Shown here piece after piece: positions 17,846 to 25,817 of a stretch of DNA of 64,000 bases. The notes beneath the pieces are model-generated. The model ran no database searches, was not told the origin of the DNA, and saw nothing but the letters and a program-made list of their open reading frames with translations. A program made the position numbers and the translations under genes. The DNA is taken from the NCBI GenBank assembly GCA_051646055.1, contig JBOFCM010000055.1, positions 10,231 through 74,230 of the forward strand, read 5' to 3'. Source of the DNA: JAGNZR01 sp051646055 (GTDB lineage: Bacteria; Fusobacteriota; Fusobacteriia; Fusobacteriales; Fusobacteriaceae). Position 1 is the stretch's first letter. Each line of letters begins with the position of its first letter.

Positions 17846-19210
17846 ATGGTCTCTGTACAGAGTAACTCCAATACAATTTTAGAAGGCAATATTCTTACTA
17901 CACTTTTAAAAATTTCTCTACCTATCATGTTGAATCAACTCCTTCAAACATTTTATAATATTAGTGACTCCTATTTCATGGGACTTTTAGGAAGCGAGGC
18001 TCTAGCTGCCTCTGCTTTTACTTCCCCTATATTTCAAGTCTTGGTAAGTCTTGGGGCCGGACTTGCTACAGGTGGAATGATAATTTTCTCCAAAAATATA
18101 GGCGCAGGAAAATTCGAGGATAATCTAAAATCAAAATCTCAACTTCTGATAGTTAATCTTCTTTTGGGTTCTATCCTTACTCTGGTAGCTTATATTTTCA
18201 CTGAGGATATACTCCATTTTTCAGGTGCTACAGGCCCCCTTACTGAACTTAGCAGCAAATATATGAAAATTCTTTTCCTCTCTATTCCATCTCTATTAAT
18301 TATTAATAGTTATAGTGCTATAGAAAATTCCAAAGGCAATACAAAAAAACCACTTTTTTTAGTAGCCGTTTCAACTGGACTAAATATTATACTCAACTCT
18401 TTAGCTGTGAAATTCAATACAGGAATCTCAGGAATTGCTTTAGCAACTCTTATTTCAAGCTTATTGCTGACTAGCTACTGCATTTTTGAACTTTTCAAGA
18501 ACAATGATATTTCATTAAAATATTTAAAACCAGATCCAACCCTAATTTTATATATCCTTTCCATGGGGATTCCAGTGGCACTTTCCAGTTCCACTGCTTC
18601 TTTGGGATTTGTTGTTATGAATAGATATGTGGTTGATTTTGGATCAGAGGCTCTCGCTGCCTTCGGAATAGGAAATAGAATTAACAACATCTTCTATACT
18701 CCTGCTAATGGTCTTCTCACTGGAGTCAGCATCATGATTTCCCAAAATCTAGGAGCTAAAAATAAAAAAAGAATGAAAGAGATTTTTAAAGTATCTATGA
18801 AAACTTCAATTTCTATAGCTTTTTTGGGTTCTTTTCTGCTGTATTTTCTAACAGAACCTATGATAGCAATCTTCACACAGGATCCCGAAATATTTAGACA
18901 TTCTAAAAATTATTTACATATTTTTGTATATTGTAATTTAGCATGGGGAGTATACCAAATCTATTCAGGATATTTTTTAGGAGTAGGACTCACAAAATTA
19001 AACTTCTATATAAATTTAGGAAGAGTTTGGGCGTTTAGAATACCGGTTCTTATTTTTTTAAAAAATTTTTTTAGTTTAGAAGCATACTCCATATGGTTTG
19101 CCATGCTAATCAGTAATATTTTAGTGATGTTTTTAGTCGCTATAATTTTTTATTTGAAGTTCAACAGACATCATAATTTTTTAAAAAAAAGCCTTTTAAC
19201 CGATGCTTAG
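17846..19210 (+). CDS. MATE-family efflux transporter
   Basis: Multidrug/toxin-extrusion-type exporter of about 454 residues and 12 hydrophobic segments, with conserved starts LPIMLNQLLQTFYNISDSYFMG and GAGLATGGMIIFSKNIGAG. The ATG at 17846 has AGGAAG 8 nt ahead; a GTG at 17837 is possible. It lies 12 bp behind the GntR gene and shares its transcript. Finding a MATE exporter under a hexuronate-locus regulator is odd: it could export a toxic uronate intermediate or simply be a hitch-hiking gene. The substrate is unknown. Confidence 0.88.
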   Translation: MVSVQSNSNTILEGNILTTLLKISLPIMLNQLLQTFYNISDSYFMGLLGSEALAASAFTSPIFQVLVSLGAGLATGGMIIFSKNIGAGKFEDNLKSKSQLLIVNLLLGSILTLVAYIFTEDILHFSGATGPLTELSSKYMKILFLSIPSLLIINSYSAIENSKGNTKKPLFLVAVSTGLNIILNSLAVKFNTGISGIALATLISSLLLTSYCIFELFKNNDISLKYLKPDPTLILYILSMGIPVALSSSTASLGFVVMNRYVVDFGSEALAAFGIGNRINNIFYTPANGLLTGVSIMISQNLGAKNKKRMKEIFKVSMKTSISIAFLGSFLLYFLTEPMIAIFTQDPEIFRHSKNYLHIFVYCNLAWGVYQIYSGYFLGVGLTKLNFYINLGRVWAFRIPVLIFLKNFFSLEAYSIWFAMLISNILVMFLVAIIFYLKFNRHHNFLKKSLLTDA

Positions 19211-19231
19211 CATCTGATTAAAAGGCTTTTT
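19186..19231. terminator. Bidirectional terminator between MATE and kdgK1
   Basis: A long hairpin with outer stem AAAAAGCCTTTTAA / TTAAAAGGCTTTTT and inner stem GATGC / GCATC overlaps the MATE stop codon. It has A and T runs on its two sides, so it can serve the convergent kdgK1 unit too. Confidence 0.85.
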
Positions 19232-19296
19232 CCATTAAAAAATAAATTTTTATCACTAAAACAATGCCACAATAGTCTAGTTCTTGAATACATTTT

Positions 19297-20337
19297 TTAT
19301 CTATTTAACTCCGATACACTTCCTCCAGCTAGGTGATCTTTTATGGTTCTCTCCACCAAAGGAAAATCTACACAGCTCAAATCACCTACCACAGTATTTT
19401 TCAAAACTGACATAGCATTCCCAAATTGTAAAGCTTTTTGAAGATTATTATATTTTAAAATTCCGAAAAGCACCCCCGAAAGATATGCATCTCCGCTCCC
19501 TATTCTATCCACAACATCTATATCCACATACGGATTTTCTTCATAGAATTCATCTCCATCTCTCTCATAGATTACAGAAGTAAAATCATGTTTTTTAGGG
19601 GATTTTACACTTCTTTTAGTTGTAGCTATTACTTTCACATCAAAGTCCACTGCAAAGCTCCTCAATATATCTTTTAACTCTCCCTCTCTTCCAAACATCT
19701 TCCTTAAACTTTCTTCAGAGATAAAAAGTATATCCAGGTAGGGGAGTATACTCTCGATGATTTCCTTAGCCTCTTCCTCACTCCACAGAGTAGCTCTGAA
19801 GTTTACATCAAAAGATATATATGCTCCTGCCTCTTTAAATTTTTTTACCAGCTCTACAGATACCTTTCTCACATCATCTGTGAGCCCTAATGTTATTCCA
19901 CTCAAATGAAATATTTCTGCAGTTTTAAAAACCCCTTCTGGAATGTCGCTCACTTTTATGTTTGCGAAAGATGAATGAGCTCTATCATAGATAACCGAGG
20001 GTTTTCTCGGATAAGCTCCATATTCGTAGTAATAAAGACCCAATCTTTTCTCTTTTGAGTTATCATAAATAAGAAAATCATCGCTGACTCCATAGGCACG
20101 AACCATTTTTTTTACAAACCTTCCCAACTCATTATCTGGAATTTTACTGACAATCCCTCCCCGAATACCTAAACTCTCTAGCCCAGCCACAACATTTAAT
20201 TCAGAACCTCCTATCTGCTTTTCAAAACTATTCCCTTGAAAAATCATCTCATTTATAGGTGAGGATAATCTCATCATAATCTCTCCAAAGCTCACTACTC
20301 CATATTTCTTATCCTTGAATTTAAAACATTCTTTCAT
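19297..20337 (-). CDS. kdgK: 2-keto-3-deoxygluconate kinase, PfkB family (KdgK1)
   Basis: PfkB-fold sugar kinase, likely phosphorylating KDG to KDPG. Seen are the N-terminal GEIMMRLSSP, substrate-region GGSELNVVAGL and the catalytic GSGDAYLSG with the Asp base. The ATG at 20337 was chosen because the in-frame ATG at 20352 is itself part of the GGAGG ribosome site. It is a paralog of the kinase at 20.9-22.0 kb, sharing GEIMxRL and an AGG-rich C-terminal tail, but diverged enough that it might prefer another 2-keto-3-deoxy acid. It is separated from yhcH by a hairpin, so it is probably a separate or partly coupled unit. Confidence 0.85.
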   Translation of the reverse strand: MKECFKFKDKKYGVVSFGEIMMRLSSPINEMIFQGNSFEKQIGGSELNVVAGLESLGIRGGIVSKIPDNELGRFVKKMVRAYGVSDDFLIYDNSKEKRLGLYYYEYGAYPRKPSVIYDRAHSSFANIKVSDIPEGVFKTAEIFHLSGITLGLTDDVRKVSVELVKKFKEAGAYISFDVNFRATLWSEEEAKEIIESILPYLDILFISEESLRKMFGREGELKDILRSFAVDFDVKVIATTKRSVKSPKKHDFTSVIYERDGDEFYEENPYVDIDVVDRIGSGDAYLSGVLFGILKYNNLQKALQFGNAMSVLKNTVVGDLSCVDFPLVERTIKDHLAGGSVSELNR

Positions 20338-20360
20338 AATCTCATCCTCCATATATTGAT

Positions 20361-20394
20361 AAAAGGAGCAAACTTTTTCAAGTTTACTCCTTTT
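20361..20394 (-). terminator. Hairpin between yhcH and kdgK1
   Basis: A 15-bp stem AAAAGGAGCAAACTT / AAGTTTACTCCTTTT (one G-T pair) with a 4-nt loop. On the minus strand it ends in TTTT, a weak tail. It may terminate the eda operon or attenuate transcription into kdgK1. Confidence 0.6.
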
Positions 20395-20478
20395 AAACAG
20401 GAACTATTTTAGCATTTTGATTTACTTGGGAGTTGAACAAAATATTTTTTTTTGAATTCCTGCTCCAAATTTTATCTG

Positions 20479-20494
20479 AACTAGTATACTAGTT
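20479..20494. promoter_or_regulatory. 16-bp perfect palindrome centred on GTATAC, overlapping yhcH stop
   Basis: AACTAGTATACTAGTT is a perfect palindrome with the GTATAC core seen in the operators of the two GntR-linked promoters. It lies about 140 bp upstream of kdgK1. It may be a GntR-family operator for kdgK1, but position is the only other support. Confidence 0.4.
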
Positions 20495-20941
20495 TTTGGC
20501 TTTAAATACAACTTTCTTCACTTCTGATTTTTCTAAAACTTTCATGCCAGGCATATGTGGTTCTCCTGGAAAAAACATCACAAAACTATCTTCAGTTACT
20601 TTAATTACTGTTTCACATTCTCCAGATTGTTTCTCAACATCTTTTTCAGGATTGTATTCTTGAGTAACCTCAAGTTTATCCACTCCTGATACCGCCATAT
20701 TCTCTTCTCCTTTTACTAGAAGCTGGATATCTATATAATCTTTATGGGTTTCAAAGAAACAGTTTTCCAAATCTTTCGTTGTGTAAGTCTGAGTATTATA
20801 GAAAACATTTTTCCCATCTACTTCATGCTTGCCAACTTCTGATTTCTTATAATTCTCTTTTATAATTTCCTCAATAGCAAAATCTAAATTTTTATTTATC
20901 CCTTTATAATTATGAATGTTTTTTACTTTGTCAAATATCAT
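20489..20941 (-). CDS. YhcH/YjgK/YiaL (TabA) family protein
   Basis: A 150-residue beta-sandwich protein of the DUF386/TabA family, seen in HKDYIDIQLLVKGEE, where His and Glu/Asp positions match a cupin-like metal site, and FFPGEPHMPGM near the end. Relatives are found in sialic acid, gulonate and other acidic-sugar loci and are thought to act on sugar anomers or epimers; the exact reaction is unsettled. It follows kdgK2 by 2 bp, so it is translationally coupled and probably serves KDG metabolism. Confidence 0.85.
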   Translation of the reverse strand: MIFDKVKNIHNYKGINKNLDFAIEEIIKENYKKSEVGKHEVDGKNVFYNTQTYTTKDLENCFFETHKDYIDIQLLVKGEENMAVSGVDKLEVTQEYNPEKDVEKQSGECETVIKVTEDSFVMFFPGEPHMPGMKVLEKSEVKKVVFKAKN

Positions 20942-20943
20942 AA

Positions 20944-21966
20944 TTATCTCTGTACCCTTCCAGAAGCATCTCCACCTGCAAGAGTTTCAACTTCCTCACG
21001 TGTAACAAGATTTGCATCTCCTGGGATTGTATGCTTAAGAGCCGATGCAGCAACTGCAAACTCAAGAGCATCTTCTTGAGATTTTCCGTCTAACAAACCA
21101 CAGATTAGTCCACCAGCAAAAGAATCTCCTCCTCCAACTCTATCAACTATTCTTACATCATATTTCTTAGAATGGTAGAAATCCTTTCCATTATATATTA
21201 GTGCTGACCATCCGTTATCAGAAGCTGAATGAGATTCTCTCAATGTTGTTACAACATATTTAAATCCAAAAGCATCTTTCATCTGCTTAAAGATATCTTT
21301 GTATCCATCTAACTCTAAATCTCCAGAAGTAACATCTGTATTTCCAGGCTTAAATCCAAGAACTAGTTCTGCATCTTCTTCATTTCCAATACAAACATCA
21401 ACATATTTCATAAGTCCTGTCATAACTTCTTTGGCTCTTGCTGGTGTCCATAATTTCTTTCTGTAGTTAAGGTCAACTGATACTGTTACTCCATGCTTTT
21501 TAGCTGATTTTAAAGCTTCTTCTGTTAATTGGGCTGCTTCTTCAGAAAGTGCTGGAGTTATTCCTGTAAAGTGGAACCACTCTGCATCTTTAAAGATAGC
21601 ATCAAAATCAAAGTGCTCTGCTCTTGCTGTAGAGATTGCAGTATTTGCTCTGTCATAAACAACTTTAGAGGCTCTCATAGATGCTCCTGTTTCCAGGAAG
21701 TATATTCCCATTCTGTCTCCGCCTCTAGCTATGTAATCTGTTTTTACTCCATATTTATTTAAAGACTGAATAGCACATTGTGCAATCTCATTTTTTGGAA
21801 GTCTTGTAACATAATGAGCGTTATATCCGTAATTAGCTAAAGAGATTGCAACATTTGCCTCTCCTCCTCCATATACCACATCAAACTCATCTGCTTGTGA
21901 AAATCTTTTAAACCCTGGAGAAGTGAGTCTTAGCATTATTTCTCCCATTGTTATTACTTTTTTCAT
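20944..21966 (-). CDS. kdgK: 2-keto-3-deoxygluconate kinase, PfkB family (KdgK2)
   Basis: PfkB sugar kinase of 340 residues converting KDG to 2-keto-3-deoxy-6-phosphogluconate, the Eda substrate. It carries GEIMLRLTSPGFKRF, GGGEANVAISLANYG and the catalytic RVGGGDSFAGGL with the Asp base. It lies between eda and yhcH in one operon, which makes it the primary KDG kinase; the copy at 19.3-20.3 kb is probably an accessory or differently regulated one. GGGGG precedes its ATG. Confidence 0.93.
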   Translation of the reverse strand: MKKVITMGEIMLRLTSPGFKRFSQADEFDVVYGGGEANVAISLANYGYNAHYVTRLPKNEIAQCAIQSLNKYGVKTDYIARGGDRMGIYFLETGASMRASKVVYDRANTAISTARAEHFDFDAIFKDAEWFHFTGITPALSEEAAQLTEEALKSAKKHGVTVSVDLNYRKKLWTPARAKEVMTGLMKYVDVCIGNEEDAELVLGFKPGNTDVTSGDLELDGYKDIFKQMKDAFGFKYVVTTLRESHSASDNGWSALIYNGKDFYHSKKYDVRIVDRVGGGDSFAGGLICGLLDGKSQEDALEFAVAASALKHTIPGDANLVTREEVETLAGGDASGRVQR

Positions 21967-22012
21967 TTTTTATCCCCCTGAATATTTAATTTATTTTATT
22001 TTTTGTTTTTAT

Positions 22013-22654
22013 TTATTTTTTTAATGCTAATCTTGCTTCTTTAACTTTTGCAACAAAAGCTTTTGCTGTCGCTGTAATCTCTTCAGATGGTCCAGTTGCA
22101 AGTTTCCCTCCTGCTCCAACTGCGATAACTCCATTCTTGATCCATTGATCAACGTTTTCAATACTCACTCCACCTGTAGGCATGATATTTACCTGTGGCA
22201 AAGGTGCCTTTACAGCTTTTATGAAATCAGGTCCAAAAGCTGATCCTGGGAATAACTTCACTATATCTGCTCCTGCTTCCATAGCTCTTACCATCTCTGT
22301 AATCGTCATACATCCTGGCATATATGGTATTGCATATCTGTTGCAAAGTTTTGCAGTTTCATCATTAAAGCATGGAGAAACTATATATTCAGCTCCTGCG
22401 AGGATAGCAATTCTAGCTGTTTCTGTATCTAGAACTGTTCCGGCACCAATTATAAGTTGCTCAGAAGGAATTTCAGCTTTAAGAGCTTTAATAACTTCAG
22501 TAGCTCCCGGGACTGTATACGTAACCTCGATAGCAGGAAGTCCTCCAGCAACGCAGGCCTTAGAAATTCTCAATGCTTCTTCAACATTCTCAGCCCTTAC
22601 AACTGCAACCACTCCAGTCTCTGCAATTCTTCTTAATGTTTCAAATTTTTTCAT
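22013..22654 (-). CDS. eda: KDPG/KHG aldolase Eda
   Basis: Cleaves 2-keto-3-deoxy-6-phosphogluconate to pyruvate and glyceraldehyde-3-phosphate, the end of both uronate branches. Motifs are VVAVVRAEN at the N-terminus, the catalytic Glu in AIEVTYTVPGA, and the Schiff-base Lys in DIVKLFPGSAFGPDFIKA. The ATG at 22654 was chosen because GGGAG lies 8 nt ahead; this gives 213 residues, as in E. coli. It is the first gene of eda-kdgK2-yhcH, with fused palindromes in its leader. Confidence 0.95.
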   Translation of the reverse strand: MKKFETLRRIAETGVVAVVRAENVEEALRISKACVAGGLPAIEVTYTVPGATEVIKALKAEIPSEQLIIGAGTVLDTETARIAILAGAEYIVSPCFNDETAKLCNRYAIPYMPGCMTITEMVRAMEAGADIVKLFPGSAFGPDFIKAVKAPLPQVNIMPTGGVSIENVDQWIKNGVIAVGAGGKLATGPSEEITATAKAFVAKVKEARLALKK

Positions 22655-22679
22655 AAAATCAGCTCCCATTTCCGAGACT

Positions 22680-22751
22680 TTCCGCATATGCGGAACCGGT
22701 CCGGTTTTTAGTTTACAGATAATTTATACTCTTTATTTTTTTATTTGTCAA
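22680..22751 (-). promoter_or_regulatory. eda promoter with two fused GC-rich palindromes (IclR/KdgR-type operator)
   Basis: On the minus strand, TTGACA (22751-22746), a 17-bp spacer and TATAAA (22728-22723) form the promoter. Downstream lie AACCGGTCCGGTT (22694-22706) and TTCCGCATATGCGGAA (22680-22695), two perfect palindromes sharing two bases. They stand out as GC-rich in AT-rich DNA. The IclR gene directly upstream probably binds here and blocks transcription until KDG or a related acid accumulates. Confidence 0.8.
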
Positions 22752-22769
22752 TATTTTTTTATTTTTTAT

Positions 22770-23525
22770 TTATAAAATTGTACTATATCCCAATTCTTTG
22801 GATATTTTCTGTGTTATTTCTTTTAAAATTTCACTTGATTTTTCTAAATTTTCATTTGGATTATAAAACCCTGATGCACTGATAGCAGCTACTATTTTTC
22901 CACTAGCATCGTAAATGGGCGCTGACATACAAAGTTGATTGTCCTCTATTTCACGGTCATCCAAAGCATATCCCTTTTTTCTCCATAACCGGAGATGATC
23001 AAGGAATTTGTCAGGATCTGTAATTGTCCTCTCTGTTTTAGCCGCCATTCCTTTCTCCTTCAAAATTTTCTTTATTTTTTCTTCTGAAAGTCCAAAGAGC
23101 ATGACTTTTCCTAGTGCGGTACAATGCACAGGATTTCTCGACCCCAATGTAGCTGTAGTAACTATAGGACTGCTTGGTTCTCTCTTATCTAGGTATATTA
23201 CCTCTCCATCTTTCAATATACCTAAAAACACTGTTTTATTAAGCTTTTCTGACAATTGCTTAAGATATTTTTGCGCAATCTTAAGCATATCTTTTTCATA
23301 TGAAAGTCCTATTCTAAAGGTTTCAAGACCTATCACGTAACGATTTTGGACCCCTTCTATAACATTTATCATATCTGTATAAATAAGAGTTTGAACTATA
23401 TCAAAGGCACTACTTTTGGGTATATCTAATTCAGATATTATCTCTTTCAAAGTAACGCCTTCATTTCTGCTGCTAATAAATTTCAAAATTTCCATACTTC
23501 GTTCCACACTTCTATTTATTTTCAA
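22770..23525 (-). CDS. IclR-family transcription regulator (KdgR-like)
   Basis: A 251-residue regulator with an N-terminal winged helix (GVTLKEIISELDIPKSSAFDIVQTL) and a C-terminal IclR effector domain (HCTALGKVMLFGL, DNQLCMSAPIYDASGKIVAAIS). The start is TTG, preceded by GAGGGAAG. It is directly upstream of eda-kdgK2-yhcH on the same strand, and KDG-responsive KdgR regulators of pectin degraders are IclR proteins, so a KdgR role is likely but not proven. Candidate operators lie before eda. Confidence 0.87.
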   Translation of the reverse strand: MKINRSVERSMEILKFISSRNEGVTLKEIISELDIPKSSAFDIVQTLIYTDMINVIEGVQNRYVIGLETFRIGLSYEKDMLKIAQKYLKQLSEKLNKTVFLGILKDGEVIYLDKREPSSPIVTTATLGSRNPVHCTALGKVMLFGLSEEKIKKILKEKGMAAKTERTITDPDKFLDHLRLWRKKGYALDDREIEDNQLCMSAPIYDASGKIVAAISASGFYNPNENLEKSSEILKEITQKISKELGYSTIL

Positions 23526-23610
23526 TTTCTTCCCTCTTTTTCAAAATTATTTTCACAAGATATCTTATATTATTTTTTTTAATCCTTCAATAAAAATTTC
23601 TCTAAAAAAA

Positions 23611-23916
23611 TTAACAGAATATATCTCTCATACTTTGAATAAGTCTTAAGATTCTCTCGTCGCTGATATGATAGAATACAAATTGTCCCTCTTTTCTGTC
23701 TGCTAGTATTCTATTGGCTTTCAGTACAGCCAAATGCTGAGATATCATAGGCTGGGATATATGCGAAAGTTTTTCTACTATATCTCCCACACAGAGAGGC
23801 TTTTTTTCAATGGTACAAAGTATTGCTAACCTTGTAGGATGAGACACTTTTTTTAAAAGTTCCGTAGCTTCTAACATTTTTTTGTTTTTTTCATCAATAT
23901 TGATTTCGCTTCTCAT
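23611..23916 (-). CDS. ArsR-family winged-helix regulator
   Basis: Small repressor of 101 residues with a single winged-helix domain: VSHPTRLAILCTIEKKPLCVGDIVEKL is the helix 2-3 region and HISQPMISQHLAVL the recognition helix. Two cysteines (in LCTI and LCVGD) are placed where metal-sensing members carry the ELCVCDL-type site, but the second Cys of that motif is replaced by Gly, so metal sensing is uncertain. AGGAGG precedes the ATG. It lies between the IclR gene and a divergent ABC-F gene; the regulated gene is not obvious. Confidence 0.87.
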   Translation of the reverse strand: MRSEINIDEKNKKMLEATELLKKVSHPTRLAILCTIEKKPLCVGDIVEKLSHISQPMISQHLAVLKANRILADRKEGQFVFYHISDERILRLIQSMRDIFC

Positions 23917-24168
23917 AATTTTCGCCTCCTATTTTTTTTACATATTAATTTTACTATACTTATTCGTTTTTTGAAAGAAATTTTTAACCTTTCCATCGGT
24001 CTTTTTTTCACCATAAAAACTCAGTTTTTCTGTTTTTTTTCATTTTTTTGTTTTGCTTTTTTAATCCAAAATTCTCCATTCTCACCTATCTTTTATACAC
24101 TTATTATGATAAAATATATTCATTGTTAAAAAAATTTTGATAAAATAATATACAGGAGTTAGACAATT

Positions 24169-25722
24169 ATGAGTATTTTAGATGTAAGCAATGTAAGTCA
24201 CGGTTTTGGTTCTAGAGTTATACTTGAAGATGCCTCTTTTCGCCTTTTGAAAGGGGAACATGTAGGACTTGTAGGAGCCAACGGAGAGGGAAAATCCACT
24301 TTTCTCAACATTATAACAGGTAAACTGATGCCTGACGAAGGAAAAGTTTCGTGGTGTAATCATATCACAACAGGATATTTGGATCAATATAGTACCTTAG
24401 AAAAAGGAAAGACCATTAGAGATATTCTTAGATCAGCTTTCAACCATATGTTTGAGTTAGAGCAGGAAATTATGGATCTTTATGAGAAAATGGGAGACTG
24501 CTCCCCAGAAGAGATGGATTCCTTGCTAGAAGAAATTGGAGAGATTCAAAGCATACTGGAAGGATCTGATTTTTACAATCTGGATTCAAAAATAGAAGAG
24601 TATGCTGCCGGGCTAGGACTTATGGATATAGGGCTTGAAAAGGATGTTTCTGAACTTTCTGGGGGACAACGTGCAAAAATTCTTTTAGCTAAGGTACTTC
24701 TTGAAAATCCTATGATTCTTATTCTAGATGAGCCCACAAACTTCCTAGACGAAGACCATATCATATGGCTTAAAAATTTCCTAACAAACTATGAAAATGC
24801 CTTTATTCTAGTATCTCACGACATTCCTTTCCTCAATGAGGTTACAAATGTGATTTATCACATTGAAAATGCAGTTCTCACAAGATACAGCGGAGATTAT
24901 TATCAGTTCCGTGATATGTACGAACTGAAAAAACGTCAAATCGAGATGGCATATAAAAAACAGCAGAAAGAAATTGCACACCTAGAAGATTTTATTGCTC
25001 GAAATAAAGCCCGTGTAGCAACTACCAACATGGCTAAAGACAGACAAAAGAAGCTTGATCGTATGGATATCATTGAAATTGCACGTGAGAAACCTAAACC
25101 GATATTCGGATTTAAGACTGCACGTACTCCGTCACGTGAAATTATCACGGTAAAGGATCTGGTAATCGGTTATGACGAACCACTCACAAAACCACTTAAT
25201 TTTTCTATAGAACGAAATCAAAAAATAGCTATAAAGGGGGTTAATGGACTTGGAAAATCCACTCTACTGAATACTATTTTGAAGAAAATACAACCTCTTT
25301 CCGGAGAAATCGAACACGGCCAGTTTCTACAAATCGGATATTTCAAACAAGAAGAGGCAAGTTCTACTACCAAAGCTCTTGATGAATTTTGGAATGAATT
25401 CCCTTCTCTTTCTAACGCCGAAGCAAGAGCTGCTTTGGCAAAATGTGGACTTACCAATGACCATATTACAAGTCAGATGAGAGTTCTTTCCGGTGGAGAA
25501 AATGCCAAGGTAAGACTGGCTAAAATAATGAACCATGAAATCAACTTCTTAGTTTTAGACGAACCTACAAATCATTTGGATATCGATGCCAAAGAGGAAC
25601 TTAAACGTGCCATAAAAGAGTTCCAGGGTACTGTTCTAATTGTCAGCCACGAACCTGACTTCTATATGGATATAGCTACTCATGTTTGGAATGTTGAAGA
25701 CTGGACAACAAAAATAATTTAG
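24169..25722 (+). CDS. ABC-F ATPase (YfmM-like translation factor or resistance family)
   Basis: Soluble protein of 517 residues with two ATP-binding cassettes and no membrane segment. Cassette 1 has GANGEGKST, LSGGQRAKILLAKVL and LILDEPTNFLD; cassette 2 has GVNGLGKST, LSGGENAKVRLAKI and LVLDEPTNHLD. A charged linker of about 80 residues joins them. Both catalytic sites look intact. ABC-F proteins act on the ribosome E site or protect it from antibiotics; the N-terminus resembles Bacillus YfmM. GGAG lies 10 nt before the ATG. Single-gene unit. Confidence 0.9.
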   Translation: MSILDVSNVSHGFGSRVILEDASFRLLKGEHVGLVGANGEGKSTFLNIITGKLMPDEGKVSWCNHITTGYLDQYSTLEKGKTIRDILRSAFNHMFELEQEIMDLYEKMGDCSPEEMDSLLEEIGEIQSILEGSDFYNLDSKIEEYAAGLGLMDIGLEKDVSELSGGQRAKILLAKVLLENPMILILDEPTNFLDEDHIIWLKNFLTNYENAFILVSHDIPFLNEVTNVIYHIENAVLTRYSGDYYQFRDMYELKKRQIEMAYKKQQKEIAHLEDFIARNKARVATTNMAKDRQKKLDRMDIIEIAREKPKPIFGFKTARTPSREIITVKDLVIGYDEPLTKPLNFSIERNQKIAIKGVNGLGKSTLLNTILKKIQPLSGEIEHGQFLQIGYFKQEEASSTTKALDEFWNEFPSLSNAEARAALAKCGLTNDHITSQMRVLSGGENAKVRLAKIMNHEINFLVLDEPTNHLDIDAKEELKRAIKEFQGTVLIVSHEPDFYMDIATHVWNVEDWTTKII

Positions 25723-25750
25723 TTATCTATTTTTAAAACATATATAAAAA

Positions 25751-25784
25751 ACAGAGGTCATCCAAATGGCCTCTGTTCCTTTTT
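25751..25784. terminator. Terminator after ABC-F gene
   Basis: Stem ACAGAGGTCA / TGGCCTCTGT (one G-T pair) with a short loop and TTCCTTTTT tail. The A-rich left side also allows use by the convergent outer-membrane gene. Confidence 0.8.
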
Positions 25785-25817
25785 AAATATTTTATATGTT
25801 CTATATAACTCCCAATT

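Noticed and set aside
22182..22775. A 197-codon open frame opposite eda
   Set aside because: It mirrors eda codons on the other strand, has no ribosome site and resembles no family; eda is unmistakable.
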